Shown one piece after another: positions 37,941 to 51,103 of a stretch of 64,000 nt of DNA. This stretch comes from Auanema rhodensis (Eukaryota > Nematoda > Chromadorea > Rhabditida > Rhabditidae): the NCBI GenBank assembly GCA_964057225.1, contig OZ059900.1, positions 6,210,501 through 6,274,500 on the forward strand, in the 5' to 3' direction. The position numbers and the translations under genes are program-made. The notes under the pieces are model-generated. The model was not told where the DNA came from and did not search any database. It saw only the letters and a program-made list of their open reading frames with translations. How positions within the stretch are numbered: position 1 is the stretch's first letter; each line of letters begins with the position of its first letter.

Positions 37941-39649
37941 TTCTTCTTCTAAAGTTGATAAATAATGAAAATGGTATTTATAAAGTTAATATATATATAA
38001 AAAGCAAGCAGCACAGATGATAGCGAGGTGAAGAAAAGGCTATTTTAAAACTTTTCTACACATTTAAAGCTGGAAAATATAAAACAAATATGAAGAAAAC
38101 ATTGTATACGTAACAAAATCAACGATATAACATAAATGGTCACAAGGACAAGGTGCGACCCTTCTGTCTGAAAAAACTGACAGAAAAGCTGAACATAACG
38201 TGTTTAAGGTTTTTGAATGACATGTATAACACCACGCATGGATAGTGAAAGGTGATCAACTGGTTATCACATAGAAACATAAAAATATTGCAATTAGTAA
38301 GATTTCTGAAGTTTACTTTCTGAAAGGACAAGAAATTGCTAGTGAGCATGTTGACTGTTGAAATCAGCAGAACTAATTAACCTCGCCACGATAGGGCGAC
38401 CAGACTAAACAGTGGCTTTATATATTGAGTTATCGTGTGGTATCACGCATGTTGTTTGTGCATGATAGAGCAATGAAACACGAGAACAATGCGTGATTCT
38501 TTTGGGGGGAGGAATGAAGGAATTGGGAAAAAAAAGGATGATCAAAGCCAACATGTTATGTAATACTAAATGATAATTAAACTTAATTATGGGAATACAC
38601 ATGGATTGGTGTGTGAACATATGACACAGAGAAGATATATAGGCAAACTTGGTGTTATTCATATTCCGTAGAACCGGAAAAAAATTGCCCGTTAGGTAAG
38701 CTAATACTATAAAAGCTTTGTGACATTCTATTGCTAGTATGAGCTAACTACATCAGATAGACTGTTGACCTACCACTAATCTGCTGGCCATCATTTGTAA
38801 CAGTTTTACACATCTTGACTGTTCTAATAATATTATTGAATATAGTAATTCATGTAAGGAACAAAAAAATATTATTATAGTACGTAATCAACAGTAGAGA
38901 AGAAGAAATATGCTTGCAAAATTAAGAAAAAAATGAATTTGAAGAAAAAATTTTTTTTTTGAAAATCAGGTGAAAACCAGTCTGCCGTTTGCAGGACATC
39001 TAATGAATGTATAAAACAAAAAATGTTTTATCATATCAAAAGTTTCGCAATATTTTAAATTGTTTAATCGAATCGAAGACATCTACGGCAATTTGTAATT
39101 AATGAAATTGACTACAACTATACAACCTACGACCTATCACCTTTACCTCTTGAAGAGAGAAGAAAGTGATATTGCGCACAGAAGGTACTATTAATAAGGA
39201 TGGGGGATACTTATCGCCTACCCACTGCTGCTGACAAAGCTTATGGTTCAGCGACACAAAGAAGAATGGTCATCCTTATCAGAGTGGTGCAGTAAGCGAA
39301 GGATTACGCCAACCATTAAGTGTATTTGATACGGTTACATATGGAGAAAATTGGGCTGACATAGAGGAGGAGCCAGAAACATGTCCTCTGTGATCTTGCA
39401 GGATAAGAGGAAGTAGCATGACTGCTGCTCTTAGTGTTATATACACACAAATAATGAACAATCGTATGAGATGTGGAAACATCTGCAATCTGTTTGCACT
39501 TGAGGTGATAATCTTAGATAGAGAATGCTGATATGTGATCTATAATAGTACAAATCTTTGGATGAGATTAACTATTATCTATTATAACTTGAAATTCCAA
39601 AGTTTAAGAGAAAAATGCCCAACTCGATGAAAAGTAGCGACGAACTCAC
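37941..39649. other. Region upstream of the nucleotidase; intron of the alternative transcript if used
   Basis: Mostly AT-rich. Two minus-strand frames after acceptor-like sites (38,183 downward and 39,482-39,279) are open for 40-68 codons, but neither fits the nucleotidase phase, so I do not call them. Confidence 0.4.
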
Positions 39650-39729
39650 CGATAACACGCTGCGACAGCGCCCAGTAGGCGAACAAAAAAAAGAAAATCG
39701 ATAAGGTTAAAGAAGTGCAAATAGTTCAT
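39650..39729 (-). CDS. Candidate alternative first exon of the purine 5'-nucleotidase
   Basis: The minus-strand ATG at 39729 opens 26 codons plus two bases (MNYLHFFNLIDFLFFVRLLG...ACYR) ending at a strong donor, CG|gtgagt. The phase (2) is the same as that of the standard first exon, and the split codon restores Arg before IFVNRN, so it can splice directly to the second exon (37847). It would replace a hydrophilic 16-residue N-terminus with a strongly hydrophobic one, that is a signal anchor or membrane targeting. The DNA is CpG-rich compared with its surroundings. Transcript evidence is lacking. Confidence 0.45.
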
Positions 39730-42700
39730 TCTCTTTTTTTATTATGATGAATATCAATTTGTTACAGAACAGAATCAAATGTCAGACTTTTTCTTGTCTG
39801 ATAACTGTTTAACAACTTGCCAATTTCTTCAATTTCCATGACAAGTGTTTAGAATGTGATATATACATGAACACTATTTCCGCCTTTTTAAAAATGGTTC
39901 AGCTAGCTTTAGCAGTTCGATGTTAGCAATAGACATATGCATATCGTATAGCATCTGATAGCACATTATTTCCATAACATTAGTAATGTGCAATATTTCA
40001 TCTCTGCCATTTGTCTATTATGGTAGACAGACTCTGATCTTTGTGGGAAACAGTGGAAAACAATAAATAGATCATTTATTGGTGTGAATGTCTAACAAGT
40101 GTGCTATATTAACAGAGACACTTTGATGTGTAGATTAGATTGATACGAAAGGCGAAGACACGACTGAATTTTTGCGGCTTTTTATGATTTTCTTTAAGAC
40201 AATCAACACGGCAAACCAGAGTAGAGCTTGCATACAGATATATATCATCTGCTTTGTCTAGAAAAAACAGAGAAAATGAAAAGTCTAAAAAGGAAATAAG
40301 CTAGAAATCGACACAGAAGATTTCATTAGCAGATAGCAGAGGACAATTCGTTCTTAATAAAAAATCATGGAAAGTCCGGCTATATACTACTAATTTGCTA
40401 AACGTTGAAGTGAAAAAGGGGATAAAATGAAAATAAAAATAATATGTTTTTGGTATCAAGCCAAGCATTATAATTTGGATGGAAGGAGGTACGACACTCG
40501 TTAACTGTACACCGGATCAAAGGTCAAAGAGAATATACAATAGCCTGAGTGAGAGGTTATCCCTGCACATCGGTTATTTGTATTTTTGATCTTTGAACCA
40601 CTCATTTGATCTTTAAAAGTTAGACTTCTTTGAAGTAGATAGAATAAGATATAATTAATAATGAAATGTCAATAATAATAGTCCCATTAGATTAATGGAT
40701 AAAGGATCAAAAGATGAAAAATAAATAAAATCACTAGATTATATGAGTTTTTTCAAGACTTTGAAGAATGAACATGAGGAAATAAAGTTAAAATTTAGCA
40801 TAATGTGGAAATGTGAATAATAACAATCAAGAATGCGAATGAATATATTGCTCTCTAAAGTTTTTTTTTCATATATTCACTATTTATACAACAATCGTTT
40901 TAAAAGGTTTGTTAAAGAACATCATTGAAGGTTCAATGGAAAGTTTAATCAGATTTGTCAACTATTCAATTAATATATAACTGTTAAAACGTTCATCATG
41001 AAACTATGTAAAAAAAAGATTATTAAGAAAGAAATAGATTTAAATTTATGAATATGAATGAAAGTATGTTCGAAATCTGAATTTTTGCCTAAAAATATGA
41101 AATGAAACGTCAAACATGCTTACCCTTAATTGCACATGAAATTGCAGCTGAGCTGAATCCAAGTTGACTAACTTCCGTTAGTTAGTTGTCAGGAGAAAAG
41201 TTCATTAAATTGCCTATTGCCATCTGAGCCAGAAATCAAATTGAGATTCTGGCAAAGACCAAATCAACTTGCAAGTGCTAAGCAGGAGAGAAGAATATAT
41301 ACATATTCGATTTAATTACATAATAAGATTTATTTTTGCTGATTTATTCATCCGAGCGTATGATAGAAAAGCCATTTTTTTATGTTCAGTCTGCAAATCT
41401 TATCAGACAGACAGCAATGCTCGTTTGGAATTTTTTGATATAGTTTTTTACCATCTATTTTTGATCAAAGTATAGTTGTATCCCTGTATTTAACTTTTCA
41501 ACAGCAACACAAGTAAACATACACTTGAAAGTATTGAAAAAGGAAGTAAATATCATAATATTGAGCTTTTAAACATTTGCCTCAAATACTTAATTAATCA
41601 TTAGAAAAAAAAAGAAAAATTATGAATGTAATATTATTCTTATAGTTTGTTTGTTGCACTACTTTGCAACAGAAATGTAACATATTTCAGCTTATATGCT
41701 TCAAAAATTATTTTTGTGAATTGTTTCAAAAATTTCATTATATTCAGCGTTTTGCTCCATGCTTCCAATTTCTTATCAAGCATTTTTTACTTTCAATTTG
41801 ATTTTGATAGACATGTGTTTCTAGATTAAAGTTGTTAATAATCAAAAAAGAAGTCATGTATGTCTACTGTTGATTGATAAAGAAAATTGTCGAAAAAACC
41901 ATCATATCAGATATACTTTGCTTTACGTCTTTGGAATTATTATTAAACTGATAATAACTGGATGTTGAAACTTTGAAACAGGAATTAGATCCAAATAATT
42001 CAGTTAACATGAATATATGAAGAACTTTTCTTATTCAATTTTAAATCAAAATTCACGATATAATTTTTTGATAAGCTATCTCTTCAAACTTTACTAGCCG
42101 CAGTAGCTACACTGTCAAAGCATTCGAATGAAAGTATAAAGAAAACGGTAATCTGTAGCACAATAGTTCAAACTGATGATTTTTTTTATTATGATGCAAT
42201 AGGAAATTTTTTTCATTATTGGAATACTTATTGAGAGATCAAAATATGTAGGTACATGATAATCTTTTTCATCTTTTTATGCTTTGAATAAATGAATGAA
42301 AAGAAAAATGAGAGAAGGGCATACGTAAGAGGATTATACATTCTATCTACCTTTTTCTATTCGTCATCTTCTGTCTATTTCGTTTGTTCAACATTTTTCA
42401 GATTGCAGAGTGAATAAAAAAAATTTTTCAAATGATTTCCAGTATGGAGAAGGAATTATTGCGATCTGTCGTATAATTTAGAAACTACTTTTCACAATGT
42501 GAGGATGGTTTTTATGATTGTGAATGATATCTAGAATGTCAAGTTGATAGATAATGAATTTGATTGACAGTAATTAGTCAGTAGATGTCAGATATGGCCA
42601 CCTGTTACAAAAAAAAATATATTATACGGATTGACAGAGAGACAAATGAATGAAAAGTCAAATTCATCATAACAAGTTGTATTGTAGAAGAAAAATAAAT

Positions 42701-44762
42701 ACGTTTCAGACATATAGAAGAGCTATATGTCACATTTGAAAATTAAATATCATTACAAAGATGTGTACTATTTTGTATAAAAAGGTTTAAAAAGGAGGAA
42801 GAAAAATTATGAATTTTTGAAACATTCGACGCAAACATGTAAAACTTGAGCGATGAACTTGCTGCGCTAAAGGTTAATCATGGCATTTTGATAACTTGAA
42901 CTGATAAGATGTTTTCAACATAATTATTGTGTTCTCACAAAGTTCAAGAAAAAAAGATAAAATATAATTTACAATCGGCAAATGAAAAAAAAAGGTTGTA
43001 ACTTTCATCTTATTATTAATTACGAAAAAAGTTTTGTTGTATAATTATTATGACAAAAGAAAAGAGCAACTGTAAACTTTTAATTCGTATTCAAAAGTAG
43101 TAATCAATATTGGGGGGAAGTTGGTAATGCAAACGAAACTTACTGATGAGTCCCGTTTAACTAACTCGGCTTTAATGAAAAGTTTTTTTTCAACACTAAA
43201 AAAGCTTTCCAGTTTCCTTCATATTTTCTTTTTCTCATTATAGAAGAAAGTTGATGAAGAATTCGAGGAGCAATGGAAAAAAATATACTTCAACAGGATG
43301 TATGCGGAAGCCTAAAAGGTGGATTTGATAGATGTATTGTAGCAGTTACTACATATGTTATTTCATTTAAACAACCGGAAAGGTCTTGAAAATCATTTTC
43401 AGAGATGAAAACAGTTATGGTTACATTTACAAATTTCTCGTTCAAAATAGATTCTCCTTACAGCTTATTAAAAAATAACATTTCTTTCGATGTGAATGAG
43501 TAACATTTCATGGAATTACGTATAACATTTGTTTTATCAGCAGGGGGTTTAGAATAACTGAAGCATACTTACAGATACAATATCGTACATAACTCTTCAT
43601 GAATAGCAATATCCAACAATTTGTTAATATTACTCTATCAAAAAGAAAAATCTGCTAATGATATGAAGGTATCTCTTAGAATAAGTATAGCAGTGTAATA
43701 ACCTGTTTATTAATATAATTACTAAAAAAAGATCATGTTGTATTTTAATCTTCAAAGGTTACGAATTATGAGACATTCCATTATTAAAAATGTCTAAAAA
43801 TAAATAATAAAAGATGTTTATGACCATGTGATGAGTTATGACATCACAAATGATTATTTTCAATTAATTTAATTGAAATTTTCTTTTTTTTCCTTTACAT
43901 CCGTCATTGTAAATTGAAAAAATAAAAATACTTTATAAATTGGTTATATATAGATTATAATCATTATATATATTCTTAAACATACATATTCTTCAATAAT
44001 TTAGAAATATAAATATAATATTTATAATTTTGCACATAGTTGTACATAGGAAAGTCTTTAAACATCAAACGGATAGACGTGGATAAAAGTGCGTTTAGTC
44101 AAAGGATTGGACTGAAAAATAGATGTTATCAATCACAAGACATTGCGAAAGCGTTGCACTATAACAACGAACAAAAACATCAAAACATACATGCAGCAGT
44201 TGAGTAGAAATGGTCGAGAGAGTGCACCACTCGCTTTTAACGAAACTGACAACAGTTCAAATATTTTGGCACATTTTGACATGTAATTAGTGAGTTAACA
44301 GATGCAATAGAAGGTTTGTGAAAGAATAAGGATTATGTGGTGATTAGTGATTTAACAAATCAAAAAAAATGAAATGTGTGTTCAAGAAATGAAAGTGAAG
44401 CATTTTCAAAATAGAATGAATAACGTTGAAAAAAGCATATATAAATTGGAATATTGATTGTGAACACTATATCAGATCAACATTAGAATATCTGAAAGCT
44501 TAAATGATATTTGATAATGCGATTCCTTCAGATATCTTTCTAAATATACTTTAATATACTAAAGGAGAAATATAATTTGTACATTAAGCAATACTAAACT
44601 GTAAGAACATGTAGTGGTCAAACGTAATGAAATATAAAAAGAAAGAATTCTTCATTGCCGCAGTAAATGAAATATGGATAGAAGGAAACTCGACCTAAAA
44701 GTAATTTATGTTAGAAATGCATCAATAGTGAATATCTATTCGATTAGTTGTGCAAGCGTACG
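39730..44762. other. Gene-poor stretch
   Basis: About 5 kb of AT-rich sequence in which I find no exon with acceptable signals. No repeats beyond short A/T runs. Confidence 0.5.
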
Positions 44763-44900
44763 TTAGTCTTCTAAACGACATTGACAGCAACATTTGAGGT
44801 AATTTTCTAACTTTAAACTATCGGGATCAGAGGGATTGGTGCAACAGCAATAACGTGAGCTTGCAAAAGTAGAACTATCAAAATTAGACTTCGGAGATTG
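44763..44900 (-). CDS. Candidate 3'-terminal exon with Cys clusters
   Basis: The acceptor ccgttttcttcgaaag opens a 45-residue frame to a stop: QSPKSNFDSS...SSRYCCCTNPSDPDSLKLENYLKCCCQCRLED. Two CCC clusters separated by a short acidic/Leu segment suggest either a palmitoylated cytoplasmic tail or a small Cys-rich domain. An overlapping second frame is hydrophobic (signal-like) and also open, so assignment is uncertain. No upstream exon was linked; a charged ATG frame at 45,664 (MKNEGGALKRQRKQLMA...) could be a 5' exon. Confidence 0.3.
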   Translation of the reverse strand, partial: QSPKSNFDSSTFASSRYCCCTNPSDPDSLKLENYLKCCCQCRLED

Positions 44901-46464
44901 CTTTCGAAGAAAACGGAGAAGAAAAAAGATATGTGCAAAGTTAATTGTCGTTGACACAATGAGAGAAAGAAGAAAAGCCACAGATGGAACAAGGTATTAG
45001 CTAGAGAGCGCAAGAGAAAAATAGATAGATGGCTGAGAGAGAATAAGGAAGATAGATAAATCTGCAGAATGGATATATTTCTCTTAAAAAATGTCAACGA
45101 AACTAAAGTCAGACAGAAACGAAGCCCGAAGCAAACAAAAAGTAATAACTAAGAAATTTTAGTTCCTGAGATAATTCAGAAACTCTGTAATGTTTAAGGT
45201 TAAAATTATCGTAAAACACGTTAGAAAAACACATTTTTATGTTAAAATGTCAAAAAAGGGTAGACTACTACACTAAATTTATCAATGAAAATAGTTGATA
45301 ACAAAAGTATTCGAACAGTTTTTCTAATTAAAAAGCTGAGAAACGACAGATAACTTCGATGAACTGTGTACAATATAAAAACTAGTGATAAATCTGAATG
45401 TGCGACGGTTAAATTTTCCAAAAAATAGAAACAGGACATGTTTTGCAATGAGGTTCCCTAACGTTCAAAGCTTTTTACTCTTATATAGAAGAAGAAAGTA
45501 GAATGAGAAAATATATAAGCTTTAACGGATAAATAAATCAAAAAAAAAGAAAATAAAAAACGAAAATGCAGCTTCGTGGCACCCGAATTAGCTGGATATC
45601 GATAAAGGAAAATAGCCATGAGTTGTTTACGTTGTCTTTTCAAAGCCCCCCCTTCGTTTTTCATCTATTTTCAGCTTTTCATCTTATTTTCTATATATCT
45701 TTCACAATTCTCTAGCATACTCGCTACTCTCCATTAATACTAGCCAACTCTTCAACTTTCTTTGTCCGGCAAGCCATTTGTGCATTTGTTTGTGCATGTG
45801 TCCAGTGCTGAACAGAATCTACGGTCTGAGAGCAAAATTTTATTTTTTTTTGTTGATTGCACTCACTTTCCATAGTCTTTTGAATATTGACTAAAGTTTA
45901 AAAACCATGGCATTTATCAAATAAATATCAATCTTTTCGTACATACAATAGCAAATATAAACTAAAAAAACTCGGTCATTTTAAAGAATCAGAAATAGAG
46001 TAAGAATAAGAAAAATGAAAAATCAATATGCATTATTAACATGTGTATTAGCTGAGAGCTAAACTTATAGAGATTGTATTAAGAAAAAAAATAAATAGAA
46101 AAACTATGACTGAAAATCGAATCATCGTTAACTAATGTTAGAAGTGGAAGGTGTTATATTCCTGAATGGTACACTTACTATGGTTTCATCTTATATATTA
46201 TATTATAATATATGCTTAAGACGAAACAATGAGCAGATGTCGCGTTAGCAACACATGTAAAGCGAAACATTTTTTTTCGTTTTCATAAAAAAATAATGAA
46301 TCATCATTGTATTAATTCGAAAATAATTTCAAAAGTAAGACATTCAAACTATGAGCAAGTGTGGCTGAAAAAATTGAAAGTATTACATATCAAATAAAAT
46401 TAAAAAATCAAACACGCTTTTCGAAACAGCATATGGAGAAATTGACTATTCTTTGCACAAAATA
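44901..46464. other. Gene-poor stretch
   Basis: No supported gene. One minus-strand ATG frame from 45,664 is coding-like for about 34 codons only. Confidence 0.4.
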
Positions 46465-46686
46465 ATGCTACAAGAGATAGTAAGTGGTGCAAAGAGAAGC
46501 AGACAGCCCAACAGAGAAGAGATGAGAACGAAGAGGGAGTATGCGATTGTTTATTCATTTGACCTATATTTGAGATCATGCCATATAACCAAGCCAATAT
46601 ATATTGATTTTCAAAATGGTTGTGGACAAAAGCTGCAAAGGAAAAATACTACTTGTTACCGAAAGAAGACATGCAAAAACTTTTAA
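46465..46686 (+). CDS. Candidate small basic Cys-containing ORF
   Basis: An ATG opens 73 codons (MLQEIVSGAKRSRQPNREEM...) ending in a Cys- and Lys-rich C-terminus (NGCGQKL, TTCYRKKTCKNF). Codon content is mixed and less AT-driven than neighbours. There is no signal peptide and no clear splice acceptor at the start. It may be an exon or a chance frame. Confidence 0.25.
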   Translation: MLQEIVSGAKRSRQPNREEMRTKREYAIVYSFDLYLRSCHITKPIYIDFQNGCGQKLQRKNTTCYRKKTCKNF

Positions 46687-47801
46687 ACTGATTAACTATT
46701 TTTCTTTTTTCAATACAGGGTTGGAGGAGAGGCAAGTAGAAATTAGCAAGCATTAGAGTTTTGACAGCCGCACAATATGCATATGGAAAACTTATACAAC
46801 ACATTGACCGCTCACGACTACAAAGCAAAAATAATAAAAAATAAATTATTCATTCTGTAGTGCTCACAATGATATTGATTCAGCTAACAGAGCTTACCAT
46901 TCTTTTATTTAACATTAAAGTTTTTTTCCCTATTATATTTTGGCATCATTTTGTTTACTTTTCTGTTGTCCATTTAACAATTCTATTTCTCCTCTGAAAT
47001 ACCAACACGAAAGCTAACCTCCATAGCGAAACAGTTTGATCGATATAATAACATTAATCATTTAATTTGTGCTCACAATTAAGCAAGTAAATCTGCTCAA
47101 TGAGATTTGAACCATAGGCTCATAAATCTCACGACCATTTCTCAACGATATTACAAAGCATAAACACTATACTGATTCTAGAATTCGCCAAAAGCTTCCA
47201 CAGTGTTTCGTAACCTGATGTACTATATCGATCAACCAAGCATTTCAATTGACTTTGAAATACTTCTATAATCTTATAATCTCTTTTTTCAATTCTACAA
47301 CAACGAATATAAAATATCTTCTTTCAATATTTTTGCTCAATATTGATCTTCTCTGTTTACAGAAACTTTTTCTGCGTCCACTATTAAAAGTATTTAATGA
47401 CTTAACTATTCACTTTACTTATTTCCGATGCTTTACGAAATTCATTTTTCATATCATCTTTTTTCGTTGACTTTACTTTAATTGAAAGAGCAATAAATAC
47501 TTTTAAAACTAGAATCTATTAACATTTTACTCAAGTAACTGATCAAGCATCATATTATTGCACTTTCTTAAGAAATATCTAAATTATTAATATTTCTAAT
47601 AAGAAAATGAACATATATTAGAACGAAATGGTGAGAAAAAAAAGTAAATATCTGCTACACAAAAAAAATCAATAGTTTGTCGTTATATACAACAGTCTTT
47701 GAACAAAATTAAAAACTTTAAGCAATTCTTTAAAAAAAAATTTTTCGAAAATTCCCAATTATATCAGCTATTCGACTAGATTTTCTGTTTTCGTTGGCAA
47801 G
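46687..47801. other. Gene-poor stretch
   Basis: AT-rich. Nothing supported. Confidence 0.5.
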
Positions 47802-47906
47802 AATATTAGTGCAGCACAGAAAAAGCGTACGCGAGCCAGTAAATACGTCAGTTCGAACCGGACGATTATTTTGTGCGCGTTAAGAGTTAACCCTAACAAA
47901 TACTAA
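47802..47906 (+). CDS. Candidate 3'-terminal exon in a CpG-rich patch
   Basis: The acceptor ttttcgttggcaag opens a 34-residue basic frame (NISAAQKKRTRASKYVSSNR...VNPNKY-stop). The patch 47,810-47,885 is far richer in CpG than the surrounding kilobases, suggesting selection, either for protein or for RNA structure. No adjoining exon was found. Confidence 0.25.
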   Translation, partial: NISAAQKKRTRASKYVSSNRTIILCALRVNPNKY

Positions 47907-50900
47907 TTTGAAAAATGAAACATATCAAGACTTTGATATCATGATTTTTGAAGATATTTTCATAGTTATCTGTGTTGTTTATGTATTTAATTACTAAATA
48001 TTTAATGTTTCTTTTTGAAAAAGAAAGGATAAGTAAAGGTACATATTCGCTTTTAAATTCTGTGCTTTCTGAATAATAGTAATAGTTTCATCACTTTTTT
48101 ATTTAAATATTTAATTTTATTAAGATTTTGAACGATTAACATTTGTTTCTAGTTGAATATTTTTTTGCATTGAAACTTATTATTGTTTTTTTTCCTTCTT
48201 TTTTTTTGAAACTTTTAATCCCTCAGATTAGAAAAGTTGTTCTAATTTCAACATTTTGATTTGCTTAATCTTTTTCATTTACTGGTTTTTTTCTCATATC
48301 CCACAATTGATTATACTTGATCCAATCCCTTAGCATTTATTAGTTTCTTCATTTAGTTAGCCAGTTTTTACATCATATCATCTTAAGCGTTAATGTTCAT
48401 TATGCTGGCAATGAAAATTCATTTTATTGACCATTTATTGCTTGCAGTATTATTATACTTTACATTTATCGGCTGATAATATTATAATGAAAGCTTCTAA
48501 AGCATTATATTATTATTTGAGTTTCTCAATTTTTGAATATATATGTATGTAGCACATCATTTTTATTCCGTAAATGATCTCAAAAAGCGTTGTGAAAGTT
48601 GTTATTATTGTGAACTACTATGAGATTTATTCAACTCAAATTTTTCGCTCCCCTCCTTTTTTTCTAATATTTCTATCAATATCTTTTTTTCATACTCTTT
48701 AGTTATTTACTTATATCACATTGAGCTGTGTTAGAAATTGTTGAGACGTTTTTCCTGCATTAGTCAAGTAACTTGTGTCAACATGAAATTTCATGCATCC
48801 GATAAAAAGAATTTTAGCTTTTTCCTCTTAGTATTGCTCTCAGATATGAAATAAAAAAAATATGCTTAGATATCTTATTGATTCTGTCTTGATGTGTCGG
48901 TCTATTTGTCCAAATATTCTCAAATAGTTTTCTAAGTTGACCTATCAAATATTTGGTTTATGTCTCTTCTGCTTACTCACGTCTGACCAATATATCTTTT
49001 CTTATTTTTAAAAATTTTAAAGTTTATTTTCAATAGCAGAAGAAAATTTGAAAATTCTCACATGCGTTCCTTTTGAAACTGTTTAGTGTGAATCATTACA
49101 GCTATGATTTTTTTCTTTTTTTATCTTAAAAGTTCAATAAGTACTACAATTAGTCACTTCCGCAGCTATCACATGTGTTCTTGAAGTGAAACATTTTGAT
49201 ATTTTTCTTCAAATTTGAAAATAAAGTTTATTAAGCGCAACTATTAAAATCGATGGCAAACTATTATGTATACTATACTTATCTGGATAATGTTGTAAAT
49301 GTTTCAACTTGTTGCACTAATATTCTAGCGTTTTGATGACTGATTGTTTTAATTTTATTTGTCATAATATGGGATATAGATGTATGTATATCCTTGCAAT
49401 ACTATTTTTGCAGCTACACGATACGTGCATTACATCATCAGCATGTAATAGCTTTAGATGTTATCCATCAATGCGAGGTCATGTTTTAAAAAAATCAAAG
49501 ATAAGATAGTGCATGTTTCTAAACGCTTTCTGCGTTTCAGGAAAAAAGTTTGATAGAAACGGAAAAACTACTAAAATCGAATCGCTCCACGATGATCAAT
49601 AAAAAAGCAAATAAATATTTTCAATGTAATAAGTAATTCTATGGAACAAAGCTGTTTATATTGATACTTTTGGTTTTAGTTTTGCATGTATCAAAGCAGA
49701 TTCTGATCAGAAAAACGTTCTCTCTTTTGCATTTGTAATCAACACTAATATCATTTTCTTGATCAGGCCTATTTTTCTATTTCTCTCTTCCCCTTTTGCT
49801 CTGTTTCACAATTCCTTTTTTCTTTCTTTCAATCTCTGTCTCTCTCTACTTTTGAACTGTGCCTTTCTGTTATCACTTCATCTTCTCAAACATCTTTCTT
49901 TTTATTTCTCTTTTTTGACTCTCTATCGCTATAACCTCTCTGATACATCGAAACAATATACATTTCTCGACCATTTATATACAATACACTTCTTTGCCAA
50001 TCTATCTTAGTGGCAGTGTTCTGCTCCTCTTTTTTGGTTTCCTTGCCCATCCAATGCTTTTCTTATCAAGGACACTCTAAGACAATCTCTATCACTCTTG
50101 TGCAACAACCCCTATATTTTGGGTGCATAAGTATCGTTGTCTTGATTATAAGGAACAGACTAACGTACACTCTTTCCTTCTACTTTTATACTAAAATTAA
50201 TTACTGGTGTGTACGTGTATACAAGCAACGTATGACAAAGAGATATCAAAAATGGTTCAGAGTAGAGGATTTTGTCACTCAATTCGAGGTTAGATCGCTT
50301 CATTTCTTTTTTCTTACTAGTTTTTTTTTCATTTTTTAATGGACTACAAAGTTTATTTTATATTCCTGTTTCCAATTTTACTAGCTTTCTGCATAAAAAT
50401 TTGAATCATATTCAAGTATGTCACTTTTCTTGACTTTAGCGCCAGAAGTTATGCTATTATTGCAATCCGCTGTTACAAATTTAACATGAATCACAGTTCT
50501 ATTTGATATTTTTTCTAGCTTGTTGTTAGCTATTTAGATATTGAACTGAATATTAAGAAATAAATGAGTCTATATATGCTGCGCGCATTCATACTTGATG
50601 CTGGGTTGTGTGCTATTATCGTTAAAATTGGCTTCATTAACTAAGCCTAACTATTACAATAATTCTCTAATAATGCCATAAGTTGTCCACATAGACACAA
50701 AGAGATTGCTTTTCTCGCTTTCTTATCCTGCACCGAACATCTAGGAAACAGCGCTTCGATTAAAGTAGCTATCATTTTAATTCCTATCGCATTTTCAACT
50801 GAACAGACTGCCTTACCTTCTACGTTACTGCATATCTAGTTATGGATGATCAGATTGAATCTTTTTTTTCCATTTTCTCCATGTTTGTATCGGATAACGA

Positions 50901-51103
50901 AGGACATAATGTAGTTCTACTTCTTATTCAATTTTTCATCCTAATGCGAGTTATTAAGTACTATCTTCAACTTCGTAACGTCTAAAACGTTAAACTACTA
51001 ATTCAACTAGAACCTTTATATTGTATACCCTTAAGTGATATATACAGCGCTCCTATCTCAACTAAGTATTGTATTCTTCCGTATTTCAGTCTTTTTTTCT
51101 GGC
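47907..51103. other. Gene-poor stretch upstream of the CDF gene
   Basis: Mostly AT-rich with a C/T-rich tract at about 49,760-49,930. The segment 50,220-50,287 (+) could be an exon of the downstream gene: it has an acceptor-like tacaag, a coding-like frame, and the donor GAG|gttaga in phase 1, matching the acceptor at 51,090. Confidence 0.4.

Noticed and set aside
39279-39482. 68-codon minus-strand frame after an acceptor-like gattgcag (MFPHLIRLFIICVYITLRAA...)
   Set aside because: Signal-like start, but no donor or partner exon and no phase link to the nucleotidase gene; too weak to call.
47810-47885. tRNA gene, suggested by a gttcgaacc-like T-loop
   Set aside because: No matching acceptor stem, D-arm or anticodon arm on either strand.
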